DNA of 64,000 nt from Nocardiopsis flavescens (GTDB lineage Bacteria > Actinomycetota > Actinomycetes > Streptosporangiales > Streptosporangiaceae). How positions within the stretch are numbered: position 1 is the stretch's first letter; every line of letters begins with the position of its first letter. The stretch covers positions 310,001 to 374,000 of the forward strand of contig NZ_FQZK01000002.1 in NCBI RefSeq assembly GCF_900141985.1, read 5' to 3'. Made by a program: the position numbers and the translations under genes. Below the pieces are notes generated by a model. That model made no database searches and was not told the DNA's origin. It saw only the letters and a program-made list of their open reading frames with translations. This document shows, in pieces, positions 26,521 through 34,825 of this stretch.

Positions 26521-27372
26521 CTATTCCCAGCCGAACTTCTGCGTCCAGGCGTTGCCGGACTCGCCGACGCCGATCGCCTCCAGCCCGCAGTTCAGGATGT
26601 TCCTGCGGTGGCCGTCGCTGTTCATCCAGGCGTCCATCACCTGGGCCGCGCTGGTCTGCCCCTTGGCGACGTTCTCGGCGCCCCAGGCGTTGTACCCGTG
26701 GCGGCTGGCCCGCTCTCCGGGACCCTCGCCCTCGGGGTTCTCGTGGCTCATGTAGTCGCGCCGGTCCATATCCTCGCTGTGCTCCTGTGCCGCGGCGGTG
26801 AGCCGCGAGTCCACGCGGAGCGCGTCGCAGCCGGCGCCGGCGCGCTCGGCGTTGACCAGGCGCACGACCTCATCGGTGACGGCCGAGGAGGACCCCGTGC
26901 CGCCACCGCCACCACCGCCACCGCCGCCACCGCCGCCGTTGGAGCCGCCCGAGCCACCGCCACCGTTGGACCCGCCCGCGCCCTGGCCGCGGTCCCCGTC
27001 GTCGTCCTCGCTCTCGGAGTCCTCCGGAGAGGACGAGGCGGTGACGTCGGCGCTCTGCGGCTCGCTGTCGCCGGCCGGGGTGCGCTCCGACGCCGGCGCG
27101 TCCGGGGACACGAAGAAGTCCGGGTCCTCGGAGGCGTCCGGCACCTGCGGCGGCGCGGTGCTGACGGACGAGGCGGAGCCGTCGGGCAGCGCCGACCCGT
27201 CGGCCGTGGTCCGGAACGGGTTCAGTTCGTCACCGGCCCCCGTGACCAGCAGCGCTCCGGCCAGGGTCAGCCCCACGGGCACCGCCGCCAGGGCGACGAA
27301 CAGGGGGACCGGTCTCCTGCGCTGGGAGCGCCGGGGGCTGGCCCGTCGTTTTCCTCGACGACCACGCGCCAT
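26521..27372 (-). CDS. Secreted or membrane-anchored CAP (SCP/PR-1) domain protein
   Basis: 283 residues from the ATG at 27372, behind GGAGGAGAG. A basic N-terminus and a hydrophobic segment (about residues 23-45) serve as signal or anchor. Next comes a Ser/Asp/Glu/Pro-rich linker and a Gly-rich tract (about residues 130-158, with a run of 13 glycines), then a CAP domain of about 120 residues: VVRLVNAERAGAGC, LTAAAQEHSEDM, MSHENPEG, AENVAKGQ and DGHRRNILNC. The YkwD/SCP cavity histidines and glutamates are kept. Role in the envelope is unknown. A 7-bp hairpin lies in its leader. Confidence 0.9.
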   Translation of the reverse strand: MARGRRGKRRASPRRSQRRRPVPLFVALAAVPVGLTLAGALLVTGAGDELNPFRTTADGSALPDGSASSVSTAPPQVPDASEDPDFFVSPDAPASERTPAGDSEPQSADVTASSSPEDSESEDDDGDRGQGAGGSNGGGGSGGSNGGGGGGGGGGGGGTGSSSAVTDEVVRLVNAERAGAGCDALRVDSRLTAAAQEHSEDMDRRDYMSHENPEGEGPGERASRHGYNAWGAENVAKGQTSAAQVMDAWMNSDGHRRNILNCGLEAIGVGESGNAWTQKFGWE

Positions 27373-27700
27373 GTTCGCTCTCCTCCGGTATGTGCGGGAT
27401 TCAGGCGGTCCAGCTGCCTGAAGGGGGTTTTGTACCCTCGGGTGACTCTCTGTTCGCCCATGGCCACGTGCGTTCTGCGTGACCCGGTGTCAGACGTGCC
27501 GCGCCTGCGCGCGGCGGCGCCGGGGAGGCCGCGGGGGAAGGGCGGCGGGCCCGACGAGTGACATCTAGCGCGTGAGAGTAGACCAAATATCTTGAAAAGG
27601 GAATCCAAAACGTGATCAACCTGGTCAAGACGGTGTGCGTCCGGCATATGTGATCCATCCCGGCGCAAGGACGGTCACCGGTATCCGCGACAATGGGGGA
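27373..27700. other. Divergent intergenic region between the CAP gene and recO
   Basis: 328 bases. On the CAP side there is an inverted repeat TTCAGGC-9-GCCTGAA (27400-27422), about 28 bases before the start and placed in the likely mRNA leader. The recO side holds an AT-richer stretch (27576-27660) suited to a promoter. I see no gene. Confidence 0.45.
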
Positions 27701-28432
27701 GTGAGCCTCTACCGTGACGAGGGTGTCGTCCTGCGCAACCAGAAGCTGGGCGAGGCCGACCGCATCATCACCCTGCTGACCCGGCGCCACGGACTGGTCC
27801 GGGCGGTGGGCAAGGGGGTGCGGCGCACCCGGTCGCGGTTCGGCGCCCGGCTGGAGCCCTGCACCCACGTCGACCTCCAGCTGCACACCGGCAGGACCCT
27901 GGACGTCGTCACCCAGGCCGAGACGGTCCGCTCCTACGGCGAGGCGGTGGTCAACGACTACTCCCGCTACACCGCCGCCACGGCGATGCTGGAGACCGCG
28001 GAGAAGGTCGTCGCCGTCGAGAAGGACCCGGCCCTGCGCCAGTTCCTCCTGCTCCTCGGCGCGCTGCGCACCCTGGGAGAGGGCGTGCACGAGGCCCGGC
28101 TGGTCCTGGACGCCTACCTGCTGCGCTCCCTGGCCGTGGCCGGGTACGCCCCGGCCCTGTCCGAGTGCGCCCGCTGCGGCGACCGCGGGGAGCACCGCTC
28201 CTTCGCGATCCACGCGGGGGGCACGGTGTGCACGGTGTGCCGCCCGCACGGCAGCGTCCACCCCTCGCCCGACACCGTCCGCCTCATGTCCTCCCTGCTC
28301 GGGGGCGACTGGGCGGCGGCGGACGCCAGCGACCCCCGGCACCGCTCCGAGTGCAGCGGCCTGGTCGCGGCGTACCTACAGTGGCATCTGGAAAACGGAA
28401 TCCGATCACTGCGCCATGTGGAGCGTTCTTGA
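27701..28432 (+). CDS. recO: DNA repair protein RecO
   Basis: 243 residues from the GTG at 27701. An N-terminal OB fold ([26 protein letters not shown]) is followed by the helical domain and a four-cysteine zinc site, CARCG near residue 152 and CTVCR near residue 174. RecO loads RecA at gaps together with RecR and anneals SSB-coated DNA. The ribosome site (GGGGGA) is close to the start and weak. It overlaps uppS by three bases, the usual actinobacterial pairing. Confidence 0.95.
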   Translation: MSLYRDEGVVLRNQKLGEADRIITLLTRRHGLVRAVGKGVRRTRSRFGARLEPCTHVDLQLHTGRTLDVVTQAETVRSYGEAVVNDYSRYTAATAMLETAEKVVAVEKDPALRQFLLLLGALRTLGEGVHEARLVLDAYLLRSLAVAGYAPALSECARCGDRGEHRSFAIHAGGTVCTVCRPHGSVHPSPDTVRLMSSLLGGDWAAADASDPRHRSECSGLVAAYLQWHLENGIRSLRHVERS

Positions 28433-29262
28433 GTCTGTTCAGCTTCGACACCGGTAACCGGCGGGAGTACACCGTGCCCGTCCCGCACGAGAGCGGGGCG
28501 CGCCCACCCGAGCTCCCCGCCGACCTGGTGCCCCGGCACGTCGCCGTGGTCATGGACGGCAACGGCCGCTGGGCCAAGCAGCGCGGCCTGCCGCGCACCG
28601 AGGGGCACAAGGCCGGTGAGTCGTCCCTCTTCGACGTCATCGAGGGCGCCCTGGAGCTGGGCGTGCCCAACCTCTCGGCGTACGCCTTCTCCACGGAGAA
28701 CTGGAAGCGCTCCCCGGAGGAGGTCCGCTTCCTCATGGGCTTCAACCGCGACGTCATCCGCCGCCGCCGCGACGAGCTGCACGCCCGCGGGGTGCGCGTC
28801 ACCTGGGCGGGCCGCTCCGGCATGCTCTGGAAGAGCGTCATCAAGGAGCTGCGCGACGCCGAGGAGATGACCCGCGACAACACCGCGCTCACCCTCCAGT
28901 TCTGCGTCAACTACGGCGGCCAGGCCGAGATCGTCGACGCCGTGCGCACCCTGGCCCGCAGGGCCGCGGCCGGGGAGATCTCCCCGGACAAGATCACCGA
29001 GGACACCCTCTCCCGGCACCTGTACTCGCCCGAGGTCCCCCCGGTCGACCTGTTCCTGCGCTCCTCGGGGGAGCAGCGGCTGTCCAACTTCCTCCTGTGG
29101 CAGTCCGCCTACGCCGAGTTCGTCTTCCTGGACACGCTCTGGCCCGACTTCGACCGCCGCGACCTGTGGCGGGCCTGCGAGATCTACGCCAGCCGTGACC
29201 GCCGCTACGGCGGAGCCGAGCCCAACCCGGTGGCCGGCGCCGCACAGAAGGAGGAGAAGTGA
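28429..29262 (+). CDS. uppS: Isoprenyl (undecaprenyl-type) diphosphate synthase
   Basis: 277 residues from a TTG at 28429 whose last two bases lie in the recO stop. cis-Prenyltransferase motifs are complete: [17 protein letters not shown] with the catalytic Asp, [22 protein letters not shown] and [19 protein letters not shown], then EFVF. It makes the lipid carrier for cell-wall synthesis. Its stop overlaps the start of the first SGNH hydrolase, so the three genes form one unit. Confidence 0.95.
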   Translation: MSLFSFDTGNRREYTVPVPHESGARPPELPADLVPRHVAVVMDGNGRWAKQRGLPRTEGHKAGESSLFDVIEGALELGVPNLSAYAFSTENWKRSPEEVRFLMGFNRDVIRRRRDELHARGVRVTWAGRSGMLWKSVIKELRDAEEMTRDNTALTLQFCVNYGGQAEIVDAVRTLARRAAAGEISPDKITEDTLSRHLYSPEVPPVDLFLRSSGEQRLSNFLLWQSAYAEFVFLDTLWPDFDRRDLWRACEIYASRDRRYGGAEPNPVAGAAQKEEK

Positions 29263-30050
29263 CGGCCGACGACACACCGCTGCGCCCCGGCCTGTCCCTG
29301 GTCTCGATCGGGGACAGCTTCACCGAGGGCGTGGGCGACCCCTACCCGGACGGCTCGGGCTTTCGCGGCTGGGCCGACCGCACGGCCGAGCACCTCGCCG
29401 ACCACCTGGGGGAGATCCGGTACGCCAACCTCGCCGTGCGCGGCAAGCTGATGCGCCAGATCGTCACCGACCAGCTGCCCCCGGTCCTGGAGATGGCCCC
29501 CGACCTGGTCACCCTCTGCGCGGGCGGCAACGACCTGCTGCGCCCGGCCGGAGACCCGGAGCGGATGGCCCGCGTCCTGGAGAACACGGTGTCCCGGCTG
29601 CGCGCCAACGGGTCCCGGGTCGTCCTGTTCACCGGCGTCAACATCGCCTCCGGGTACATGCGCGGCACCATCGGCCTGTTCGCCCGCTACTACATGAACG
29701 TCCGCGCCATCGCCGACCGCCACGACTGCCTGCTGGTCGACCAGTGGTCGATGCAGGTGCTGACCGACCCCCGCGCCTGGGACGCCGACCGGCTGCACAT
29801 GTCCCCGGAGGGCCACCGCCGCCTCGCGCTGCGGGTGGCGGAGGTGCTGGGCGTCCCGGTCACCGGGCACTGGGACGAGCCCTGGCCCGAGGCGGGGCGG
29901 GTGGGCCGCGCCGAGGCGCTCCGGGAGGACCTCACCTGGGTCAGGGACTCCCTGGGCCCCTGGATCGGCCGCCGCCTGACCGGGCGCTCCTCCGGCGACA
30001 CCGTGACCGCCAAGCGCCCGGAGCTGACGCGCCTCACCAAGGACCGCTGA
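29259..30050 (+). CDS. SGNH/GDSL-family hydrolase, copy 1
   Basis: 263 residues from the GTG at 29259, overlapping the uppS stop. Block I is [17 protein letters not shown] (nucleophile Ser20), block III is GGND, and block V is [10 protein letters not shown], giving a complete Ser-Asp-His set. There is no signal peptide, so it acts in the cytoplasm. It is an esterase/lipase-fold enzyme of unknown substrate; the coupling to uppS hints at lipid or wall precursors but that is speculation. Confidence 0.9.
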   Translation: MTADDTPLRPGLSLVSIGDSFTEGVGDPYPDGSGFRGWADRTAEHLADHLGEIRYANLAVRGKLMRQIVTDQLPPVLEMAPDLVTLCAGGNDLLRPAGDPERMARVLENTVSRLRANGSRVVLFTGVNIASGYMRGTIGLFARYYMNVRAIADRHDCLLVDQWSMQVLTDPRAWDADRLHMSPEGHRRLALRVAEVLGVPVTGHWDEPWPEAGRVGRAEALREDLTWVRDSLGPWIGRRLTGRSSGDTVTAKRPELTRLTKDR

Positions 30051-30056
30051 CCCCGC

Positions 30057-30087
30057 CCCGGGGCGCACCGCCGCGCTGCGCCCCGGG
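30057..30087 (+). terminator. Hairpin after the first SGNH gene
   Basis: An 11-bp perfect stem CCCGGGGCGCA/TGCGCCCCGGG with a nine-base loop, starting 6 bases after the stop; it ends the recO-uppS-SGNH unit. Confidence 0.8.
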
Positions 30088-30180
30088 AGGCCCGGAACGG
30101 TGTGACGTCACGCTCAAAACCCGGGAATCCCAGAACCTACTGTCGCGTAACCATGGTGCGGAGCTGCATCATCGCTTACT

Positions 30181-30999
30181 ATGAGCGGCTTTGGGACGAA
30201 CGACCTCACCAGCAAGGACATCCTGTCCTACGTCGCCCTCGGTGACAGCTTCACCGAGGGCATGAGCGACCCCTACCCGGACAGCGACAGCGTGCCCAAC
30301 GGCCGCTACCGCGGCTGGGCGGACCGGGTGGCCGAGCACCTCGCCGACGCCGTCGGCGAGGTCCGCTACGCCAACCTCGCGGTGCGCGGCAGGCTGATCC
30401 GCCAGATCGTCGACGAGCAGCTGCCCCGCGCGGTCGAACTCTCCCCCGACCTCATCACCCTCTGCGCCGGCGGCAACGACATCATCCGCCCCGGCGCGGA
30501 CCCCGACGCCGTCGCGGCCGTGTTCGCCGAGGCCGTGGCCGAGCTGTCCCGCACCGGGGCGCGCATCGTGGTCTTCACCGGCTTCGACACCAACTGGCAG
30601 CCGGTCATGCGCCACATGCGCGGCAGGATCGCCACCTACAACATGCACCTGCGCGCCATCGCCGACCGCTACGGCTGCGACGTGGTGGACGTGTGGAGCA
30701 TGCGGGCCCTCGACGACGCGCGGGCCTGGAACTGGGACCGCCTCCACCTGTCCCCGGAGGGCCACCGCCGCCTCGCACTGCGCGTGTGCGAGGTCCTGGG
30801 CGTCCCCGCCGACGGCGACTGGAACGAGCCGTGGCCGCCCGCCGAGCCCCGCGACTGGCGGGCCGCCCGCCAGGAGGACCTGCACTGGGCCCGCGAGTTC
30901 CTGGTGCCGTGGATCCACCGGCGGCTGACCGGGCGCTCCTCCGGCGACGACGTCACCGCCAAGCGCCCGGGCCTGGAGCCGCTGCGCCGGGAGCGCTGA
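30181..30999 (+). CDS. SGNH/GDSL-family hydrolase, copy 2
   Basis: 272 residues and clearly paralogous to the preceding gene along its whole length (GDSFTEGMSDPYPDS with Ser23, [34 protein letters not shown], and the shared tail [16 protein letters not shown]). It arose by tandem duplication but has its own promoter region after a terminator. Two cytoplasmic copies may differ in substrate; neither can be assigned. Confidence 0.9.
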   Translation: MSGFGTNDLTSKDILSYVALGDSFTEGMSDPYPDSDSVPNGRYRGWADRVAEHLADAVGEVRYANLAVRGRLIRQIVDEQLPRAVELSPDLITLCAGGNDIIRPGADPDAVAAVFAEAVAELSRTGARIVVFTGFDTNWQPVMRHMRGRIATYNMHLRAIADRYGCDVVDVWSMRALDDARAWNWDRLHLSPEGHRRLALRVCEVLGVPADGDWNEPWPPAEPRDWRAARQEDLHWAREFLVPWIHRRLTGRSSGDDVTAKRPGLEPLRRER

Positions 31000-31015
31000 C
31001 CCGCTGCGCCGCCCC

Positions 31016-31852
31016 TCAGCGCAGGATCGACACGATCCGGCGGCAGGCGGCCGCCAGCGCCCGGTCACCGGTGAGGACGCTCCGCCCGGCGGCCTCACCG
31101 GGACCGATCCCCCGGGTGCACAGCAGCCACGCGGTTTCGGCGTCCATGCGCACCGTCGCGGCCGCCTCCGCCGCCGCGGCCCGGTCGTGCGCCCAGCCCC
31201 CGCCGGCGCGCACCACCGTCCACACCCCGCCCGCGGGGCCGTCCACGACCACGCGCGCCCGGGTCCCGGGCACGGCCGCGGTATCCCGCAGAGTGTACGG
31301 CAGGGCGCGCAGGAAGGTGTCCAGCACCGGCCCCGCCGCCTCCGGCGACAGGTCGGCGGGCAGCCCCGCGGCCAGGCGGATCTGCTGGCGGTGGGTCCAG
31401 TACTCGGTGAGCTCGCGGGCACAGTCGAACCAGGCCGGCGCCGGGTCCACCCCGGCCCAGGGCACCCCGAGCGAGGGGGCGTGCAAGTCCGTGTCGCGCC
31501 ACAGGTCCGCGACCCACCGGCCGGTCAGCTCCAGGGTGCCGGTGAGGGCGGCGGGGCTGATCCTGCGCGTCCCGTCCACCCAGCGGGCGTTCTCCCGGTG
31601 CACGGTCTGCGCGACCGTCGCGCCCGGCTCCGGTCCCGGCCCGGGACGGTGGCCGTCGCGGCGCCCGGCCAGCCTGCCGTAGTCGTCGCCCAGCAAATGG
31701 GCGGCCAGGTCCCGCACGCTCCAGCCGGGAACGGCGGGGGCCTCCCAGTCCCCGGGCTCCAGGGAGTGCAGCAGGGACAGCAGAGCGGCCCGCTCGGCGG
31801 TGAACCGGGAGCGGACGTCGATCACGGGCCCCAGCAGCGGGTGGTCGTCCAT
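31016..31852 (-). CDS. Maleylpyruvate-isomerase-family mycothiol-dependent enzyme
   Basis: 278 residues from the ATG at 31852. The DinB-like four-helix domain is marked by LLSLLHSLEPGDWEAPAVPGW, SVRDLAAHLLGDDYGRLAGRR with the metal histidine, and ELTEYWTHRQQIRLAAGLP with the second metal histidine pair, followed by a C-terminal SCP2-like/MDMPI domain. Members use mycothiol, the actinobacterial thiol. The specific reaction is unknown. It lies downstream of zur on the same strand. Confidence 0.82.
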   Translation of the reverse strand: MDDHPLLGPVIDVRSRFTAERAALLSLLHSLEPGDWEAPAVPGWSVRDLAAHLLGDDYGRLAGRRDGHRPGPGPEPGATVAQTVHRENARWVDGTRRISPAALTGTLELTGRWVADLWRDTDLHAPSLGVPWAGVDPAPAWFDCARELTEYWTHRQQIRLAAGLPADLSPEAAGPVLDTFLRALPYTLRDTAAVPGTRARVVVDGPAGGVWTVVRAGGGWAHDRAAAAEAAATVRMDAETAWLLCTRGIGPGEAAGRSVLTGDRALAAACRRIVSILR

Positions 31853-31904
31853 GGACCCGTCTCTCGGACGGAGGCGCCCCCGCGGCGGACCGCGGGGGGC
31901 CGCC

Positions 31905-32291
31905 TCAGGCCCGGCGCGAGCAGGGCCCGCAGGTCCCGAAGATCTCCACGCTGTGCGTGACGCCGGTGAACCCGTGCGCCTCGCCCATCTCGGCGGCCCA
32001 GCGCTCCACGGCGGGCCCCTCCACCTCGACCGCGGTGGAGCACACCCGGCACACCAGGTGGTGGTGGTGGCTCTCGCTGCCGCAGGCCCGGTAGACGGCC
32101 TCGCCGTCGTCGGTGCGCAGCACGTCGATCTCACCGGAGTCGCTCAGCGCCTGGAGCGCCCGGTAGACCGTGGTCAGGCCGATCTTGGAGCCCTCGGCGC
32201 GCAGGGCCGCGTACAGGTCCTGCGCGCTGCGGAAACCGGCGGACGCGTCCAGCGCCTGTCGGACCGCCTCGCGTCGTGTCGTCGTACTCAA
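31905..32291 (-). CDS. zur: Fur-family zinc uptake regulator Zur
   Basis: 128 residues from a TTG at 32291 that overlaps the znuB stop. The winged helix (FRSAQDLYAALRAEGSKIGLTTVYRALQALS) is followed by the metal-binding dimer domain with SHHHHLVCRVC and CGPC, the cysteines forming the structural zinc site. Being cotranscribed with znuC and znuB behind a Zur-box-like sequence fixes the Zur assignment over Fur or Nur. When zinc is plentiful it should repress the operon. Confidence 0.93.
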   Translation of the reverse strand: MSTTTRREAVRQALDASAGFRSAQDLYAALRAEGSKIGLTTVYRALQALSDSGEIDVLRTDDGEAVYRACGSESHHHHLVCRVCSTAVEVEGPAVERWAAEMGEAHGFTGVTHSVEIFGTCGPCSRRA

Positions 32292-33190
32292 CGGTTCACC
32301 CTCCCCGGATCGCTCTCGGGCATCGTACCGGCCGCCGCGGCGACCACCGGCGTCCGGGCGACGGCGCCGCGCCGCCCGGAGGCCCTGCGCAGCACCCCGC
32401 CCACGACCACGGCCACCACGAACACGCCCAGTGCCAGCAGCACGATCGTGGCGCCCGGGGCCAGGTCGGCGTAGAACGCGGTGCCCAGCCCGCCGAGCGA
32501 GGACAGCAGGCCGATCACCACCGCCAGGGACATCGTCACCCGGAAGCTCCGGGTGAGCTGCTGGGCGGCGACCACCGGCACGATCATCAGGGCGCTCACC
32601 ATGAGCAGGCCCACCACCCGCATCGCGATCACCACGGTCAGCGCGGCGGTGACCGCCAGCAGCACGCTCAGGAAGCGCACGGGGAGCCCGTGCGCCCGCG
32701 CCACCTCCTCGTCCTGGCACAGCACGAACAGCTCGCGGCCGAACACCGCCACCACGGCGGCCACGCCCAGCGCGAGCACCGCGACGACCCACAGGTCCTC
32801 CTCGCTCACGGTGCTCACCGAGCCGAACAGGAACCCCGTCAGGGTGGCGTTGCCCGCCCCCGGGGTCAGGCCGATGAGGAGCACGCCGCCCGCGATGCCC
32901 CCGTAGAACAGCAGGGCCAGCGCCACGTCGCCGCTGGTGCGGGTGCGCACCCGCACCACCTCGATGAGGACCGCGCCGACCATCGACACGAGGGCGGCGG
33001 TGAGCACGGGCGAGGTGCCGGTGAGCAGGCCCAGGGCGACCCCGGTCAGGGCCACGTGCCCGATCCCGTCGCCCAGCAGCGCCAGCCGCCGCTGGACCAG
33101 GTAGGTGCCGATGACCGGGGTGATCAGGCCGACCAGCACCGCGGCGATGAGCGCGCGCCGCATGAACTCGTACTGGAGGAGGTCAATCAC
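32288..33190 (-). CDS. znuB: Zinc ABC transporter permease
   Basis: 300 residues with eight or nine membrane segments, of the ABC-3 family: MRRALIAAVLVGLITPVIGTYLV at the N-terminus, LLGDGIGHVALTGVALG, and the coupling region DEEVARAHGLPV. It overlaps znuC by eight bases upstream and zur by four bases downstream. It would form the zinc channel with ZnuC; a solute-binding partner is not encoded here. Confidence 0.93.
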   Translation of the reverse strand: MIDLLQYEFMRRALIAAVLVGLITPVIGTYLVQRRLALLGDGIGHVALTGVALGLLTGTSPVLTAALVSMVGAVLIEVVRVRTRTSGDVALALLFYGGIAGGVLLIGLTPGAGNATLTGFLFGSVSTVSEEDLWVVAVLALGVAAVVAVFGRELFVLCQDEEVARAHGLPVRFLSVLLAVTAALTVVIAMRVVGLLMVSALMIVPVVAAQQLTRSFRVTMSLAVVIGLLSSLGGLGTAFYADLAPGATIVLLALGVFVVAVVVGGVLRRASGRRGAVARTPVVAAAAGTMPESDPGRVNR

Positions 33191-34019
33191 GGCCGGGCAC
33201 CTCTAGTCGCATCAGGTCCGCGGGGGAGGCCGGCTCGGCCGCCCGCGGGTCGGGGTCGTTGGGGTCGGGGTGGGGGTGCTGGTGCTCGTGGCCGGGGCGG
33301 GCGCACTCGCCGGTCGGCGCGGGCGGGGCGCCGTCGTGCACGATCCGGCCCGAGTCCAGCACCACGGCGCGCTCGATGACGTCCTCCAGCGGTCCCAGCT
33401 CGTGCAGGACCAGGACCACGGTGGCTCCCCCCTCGCGCAGCCGCGCGATGGTGCGGGCGAGCGCCCGCTGGTTCTCGGCGTCCACCCCGGCCATCGGCTC
33501 GTCCATGACGAAGGTGTCGGGGCGCCCGGCCAGGGCGCGCGCGATGAGCACGCGCTGCTGCTGGCCCCCGGAGAGCTCGCGCACGGAGGCGCGGGCCAGG
33601 CCGGTCAGGCCGACCGCGTCCAGGGCCTCGTCCACCGCGGCCCGGTCGGCGCGGGTGGGCAGGGAGAGCCGCCGGCGCGCCGCGACCTGCCCGGAGGCGA
33701 CGATCTCGCGCACCGTGGCGGGCACGGCGCCGCCCGCGGTGAGGCGCTGGGGCACGTACCCGATCCGGCGCCAGTCCCGGAACCGGGGCAGCGGCGCGCC
33801 GTGCACGCGGATGCCGCCGGAGGTGAGGGGCACGATGCCGAGCATCGCGCGCATGAGGGTGGACTTGCCCGACCCGTTGGGGCCCAGCACGGCCACCGTC
33901 CCGCCCGCGGGTATCGCGACGTTCACCCCGTCCAGGACGGGGACCCCGTCGTAGGCGACACGGGCGTCGAGGGCCTCGAAGGCGGGTGGGACGGATGCGT
34001 CCCTGATCTGGGCTGACAC
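33183..34019 (-). CDS. znuC: Zinc ABC transporter ATP-binding protein
   Basis: 278 residues from the GTG at 34019. Walker A GPNGSGKST, signature LSGGQQQR, Walker B TFVMDEPMAGVD and switch histidine VLVLHE are present. The C-terminal tail GHEHQHPHPDPNDPDP is rich in histidine and acidic residues and could bind zinc, an unusual extension for an ABC ATPase. A Zur-box-like palindrome lies 20 bases upstream of the start. Confidence 0.94.
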   Translation of the reverse strand: MSAQIRDASVPPAFEALDARVAYDGVPVLDGVNVAIPAGGTVAVLGPNGSGKSTLMRAMLGIVPLTSGGIRVHGAPLPRFRDWRRIGYVPQRLTAGGAVPATVREIVASGQVAARRRLSLPTRADRAAVDEALDAVGLTGLARASVRELSGGQQQRVLIARALAGRPDTFVMDEPMAGVDAENQRALARTIARLREGGATVVLVLHELGPLEDVIERAVVLDSGRIVHDGAPPAPTGECARPGHEHQHPHPDPNDPDPRAAEPASPADLMRLEVPGRD

Positions 34020-34038
34020 CGACCCATTATCACGAAAA

Positions 34039-34053
34039 CGAAAATGATTGTCA
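34039..34053. promoter_or_regulatory. Zur box
   Basis: Read on the minus strand it is TGACAATCATTTTCG, a near-palindrome close to the actinobacterial Zur consensus TGAAAATCATTTTCA, positioned 20 bases before the znuC start. It should repress znuC-znuB-zur when zinc is sufficient. Confidence 0.8.
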
Positions 34054-34081
34054 AAACACCCGGGATCAGGGTGATAACGGT

Positions 34082-34453
34082 TCAAAAGCCCAGGAACCTC
34101 GCCACGGCCAGCACGCCGATCACCCCCACGACCAGCACCCGCGGCGACCGCTGGCGCGGGTCCAGCGAGGGCCAGGTCAGATACGCCAGCCAGCCCAGGA
34201 ACAGCGCCACCGCCAGCAGGCACAGCCCGCCGACCGGCCCCGGGGCCAGCAGCCCCGCCACGAACAGCACCCCCAGCAGCACCGGGGAGAGCCACCGCGG
34301 CGACCGGTGCAGCCACACCAGCGGCACCGCGCTGCGCCGCTCCACCGCCCGCCGCACCGGACCCGCGTCCGGGGTGTACAGGGACTCCCCCCGGGGGAGG
34401 GGGCGCCCGCCGTCGCGCGCCTGCTTCTCGTCACCGTGCTCGGGAGGGGTCAT
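34082..34453 (-). CDS. Small membrane protein, DUF6703-like
   Basis: 123 residues from the ATG at 34453 (AGGA upstream). A charged N-terminal half (Pro/Arg-rich) is followed by two or three membrane segments: VLLGVLFVAGLLA, GLCLLAVALFLGWLAYL and VLVVGVIGVLAVARFLGF. A TWPSLDPRQRSPR loop lies between the last two. Similar small proteins occur next to the zinc genes in other actinomycetes. It is separated from znuC by the Zur box and so has its own control. Function unknown. Confidence 0.75.
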   Translation of the reverse strand: MTPPEHGDEKQARDGGRPLPRGESLYTPDAGPVRRAVERRSAVPLVWLHRSPRWLSPVLLGVLFVAGLLAPGPVGGLCLLAVALFLGWLAYLTWPSLDPRQRSPRVLVVGVIGVLAVARFLGF

Positions 34454-34825
34454 GGGCGTCCTGTCCGGTCTGGGGGTCGCATCGGCCCGGGACCGCCGCC
34501 CCGGCCGCGGACCGGAACGCGGGCGTCCCGCCCGCCATCGTCACAGGACCGATACCCGTGCGGAGCGACCGATTCCCACTCCTGTGATACTTGTACCGAA
34601 ACCCTAGTGCAGTGCCTCGGTGCGCCGCCTGCGTCGATCCCCGACCGGCCCCGCACCGCCTCCCCCACCCCTCGGCGAGGGCGCCTTCGCCGGGGGGCGT
34701 CTCACTCAGGGTGAAATGAGAACCACGAAAAGCGCTCAAGGCCGTTCCCGTCCACGCGCGAGCCGCATCTGCCGGGTCCCGCACGCTGCCCGCGGCAGCG
34801 AACCCTCCGGAGGGTGTCAACTTCC
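34454..34825. other. Divergent promoter region
   Basis: 372 bases between the small membrane protein gene and the TagF-like gene. A possible extended -10 (TGTGATACTTGTAC, 34583-34596) lies in it. I see no gene or strong hairpin. Confidence 0.4.

Noticed and set aside
26208-26801. A 197-codon plus-strand frame
   Set aside because: It runs through the repeat array and antisense to the CAP gene; no ribosome site or family features.
27373-27560. A c-di-AMP (ydaO) riboswitch before the CAP gene
   Set aside because: Wall-hydrolase genes often have one, but I could not find its conserved loops; only a simple 7-bp hairpin is visible.
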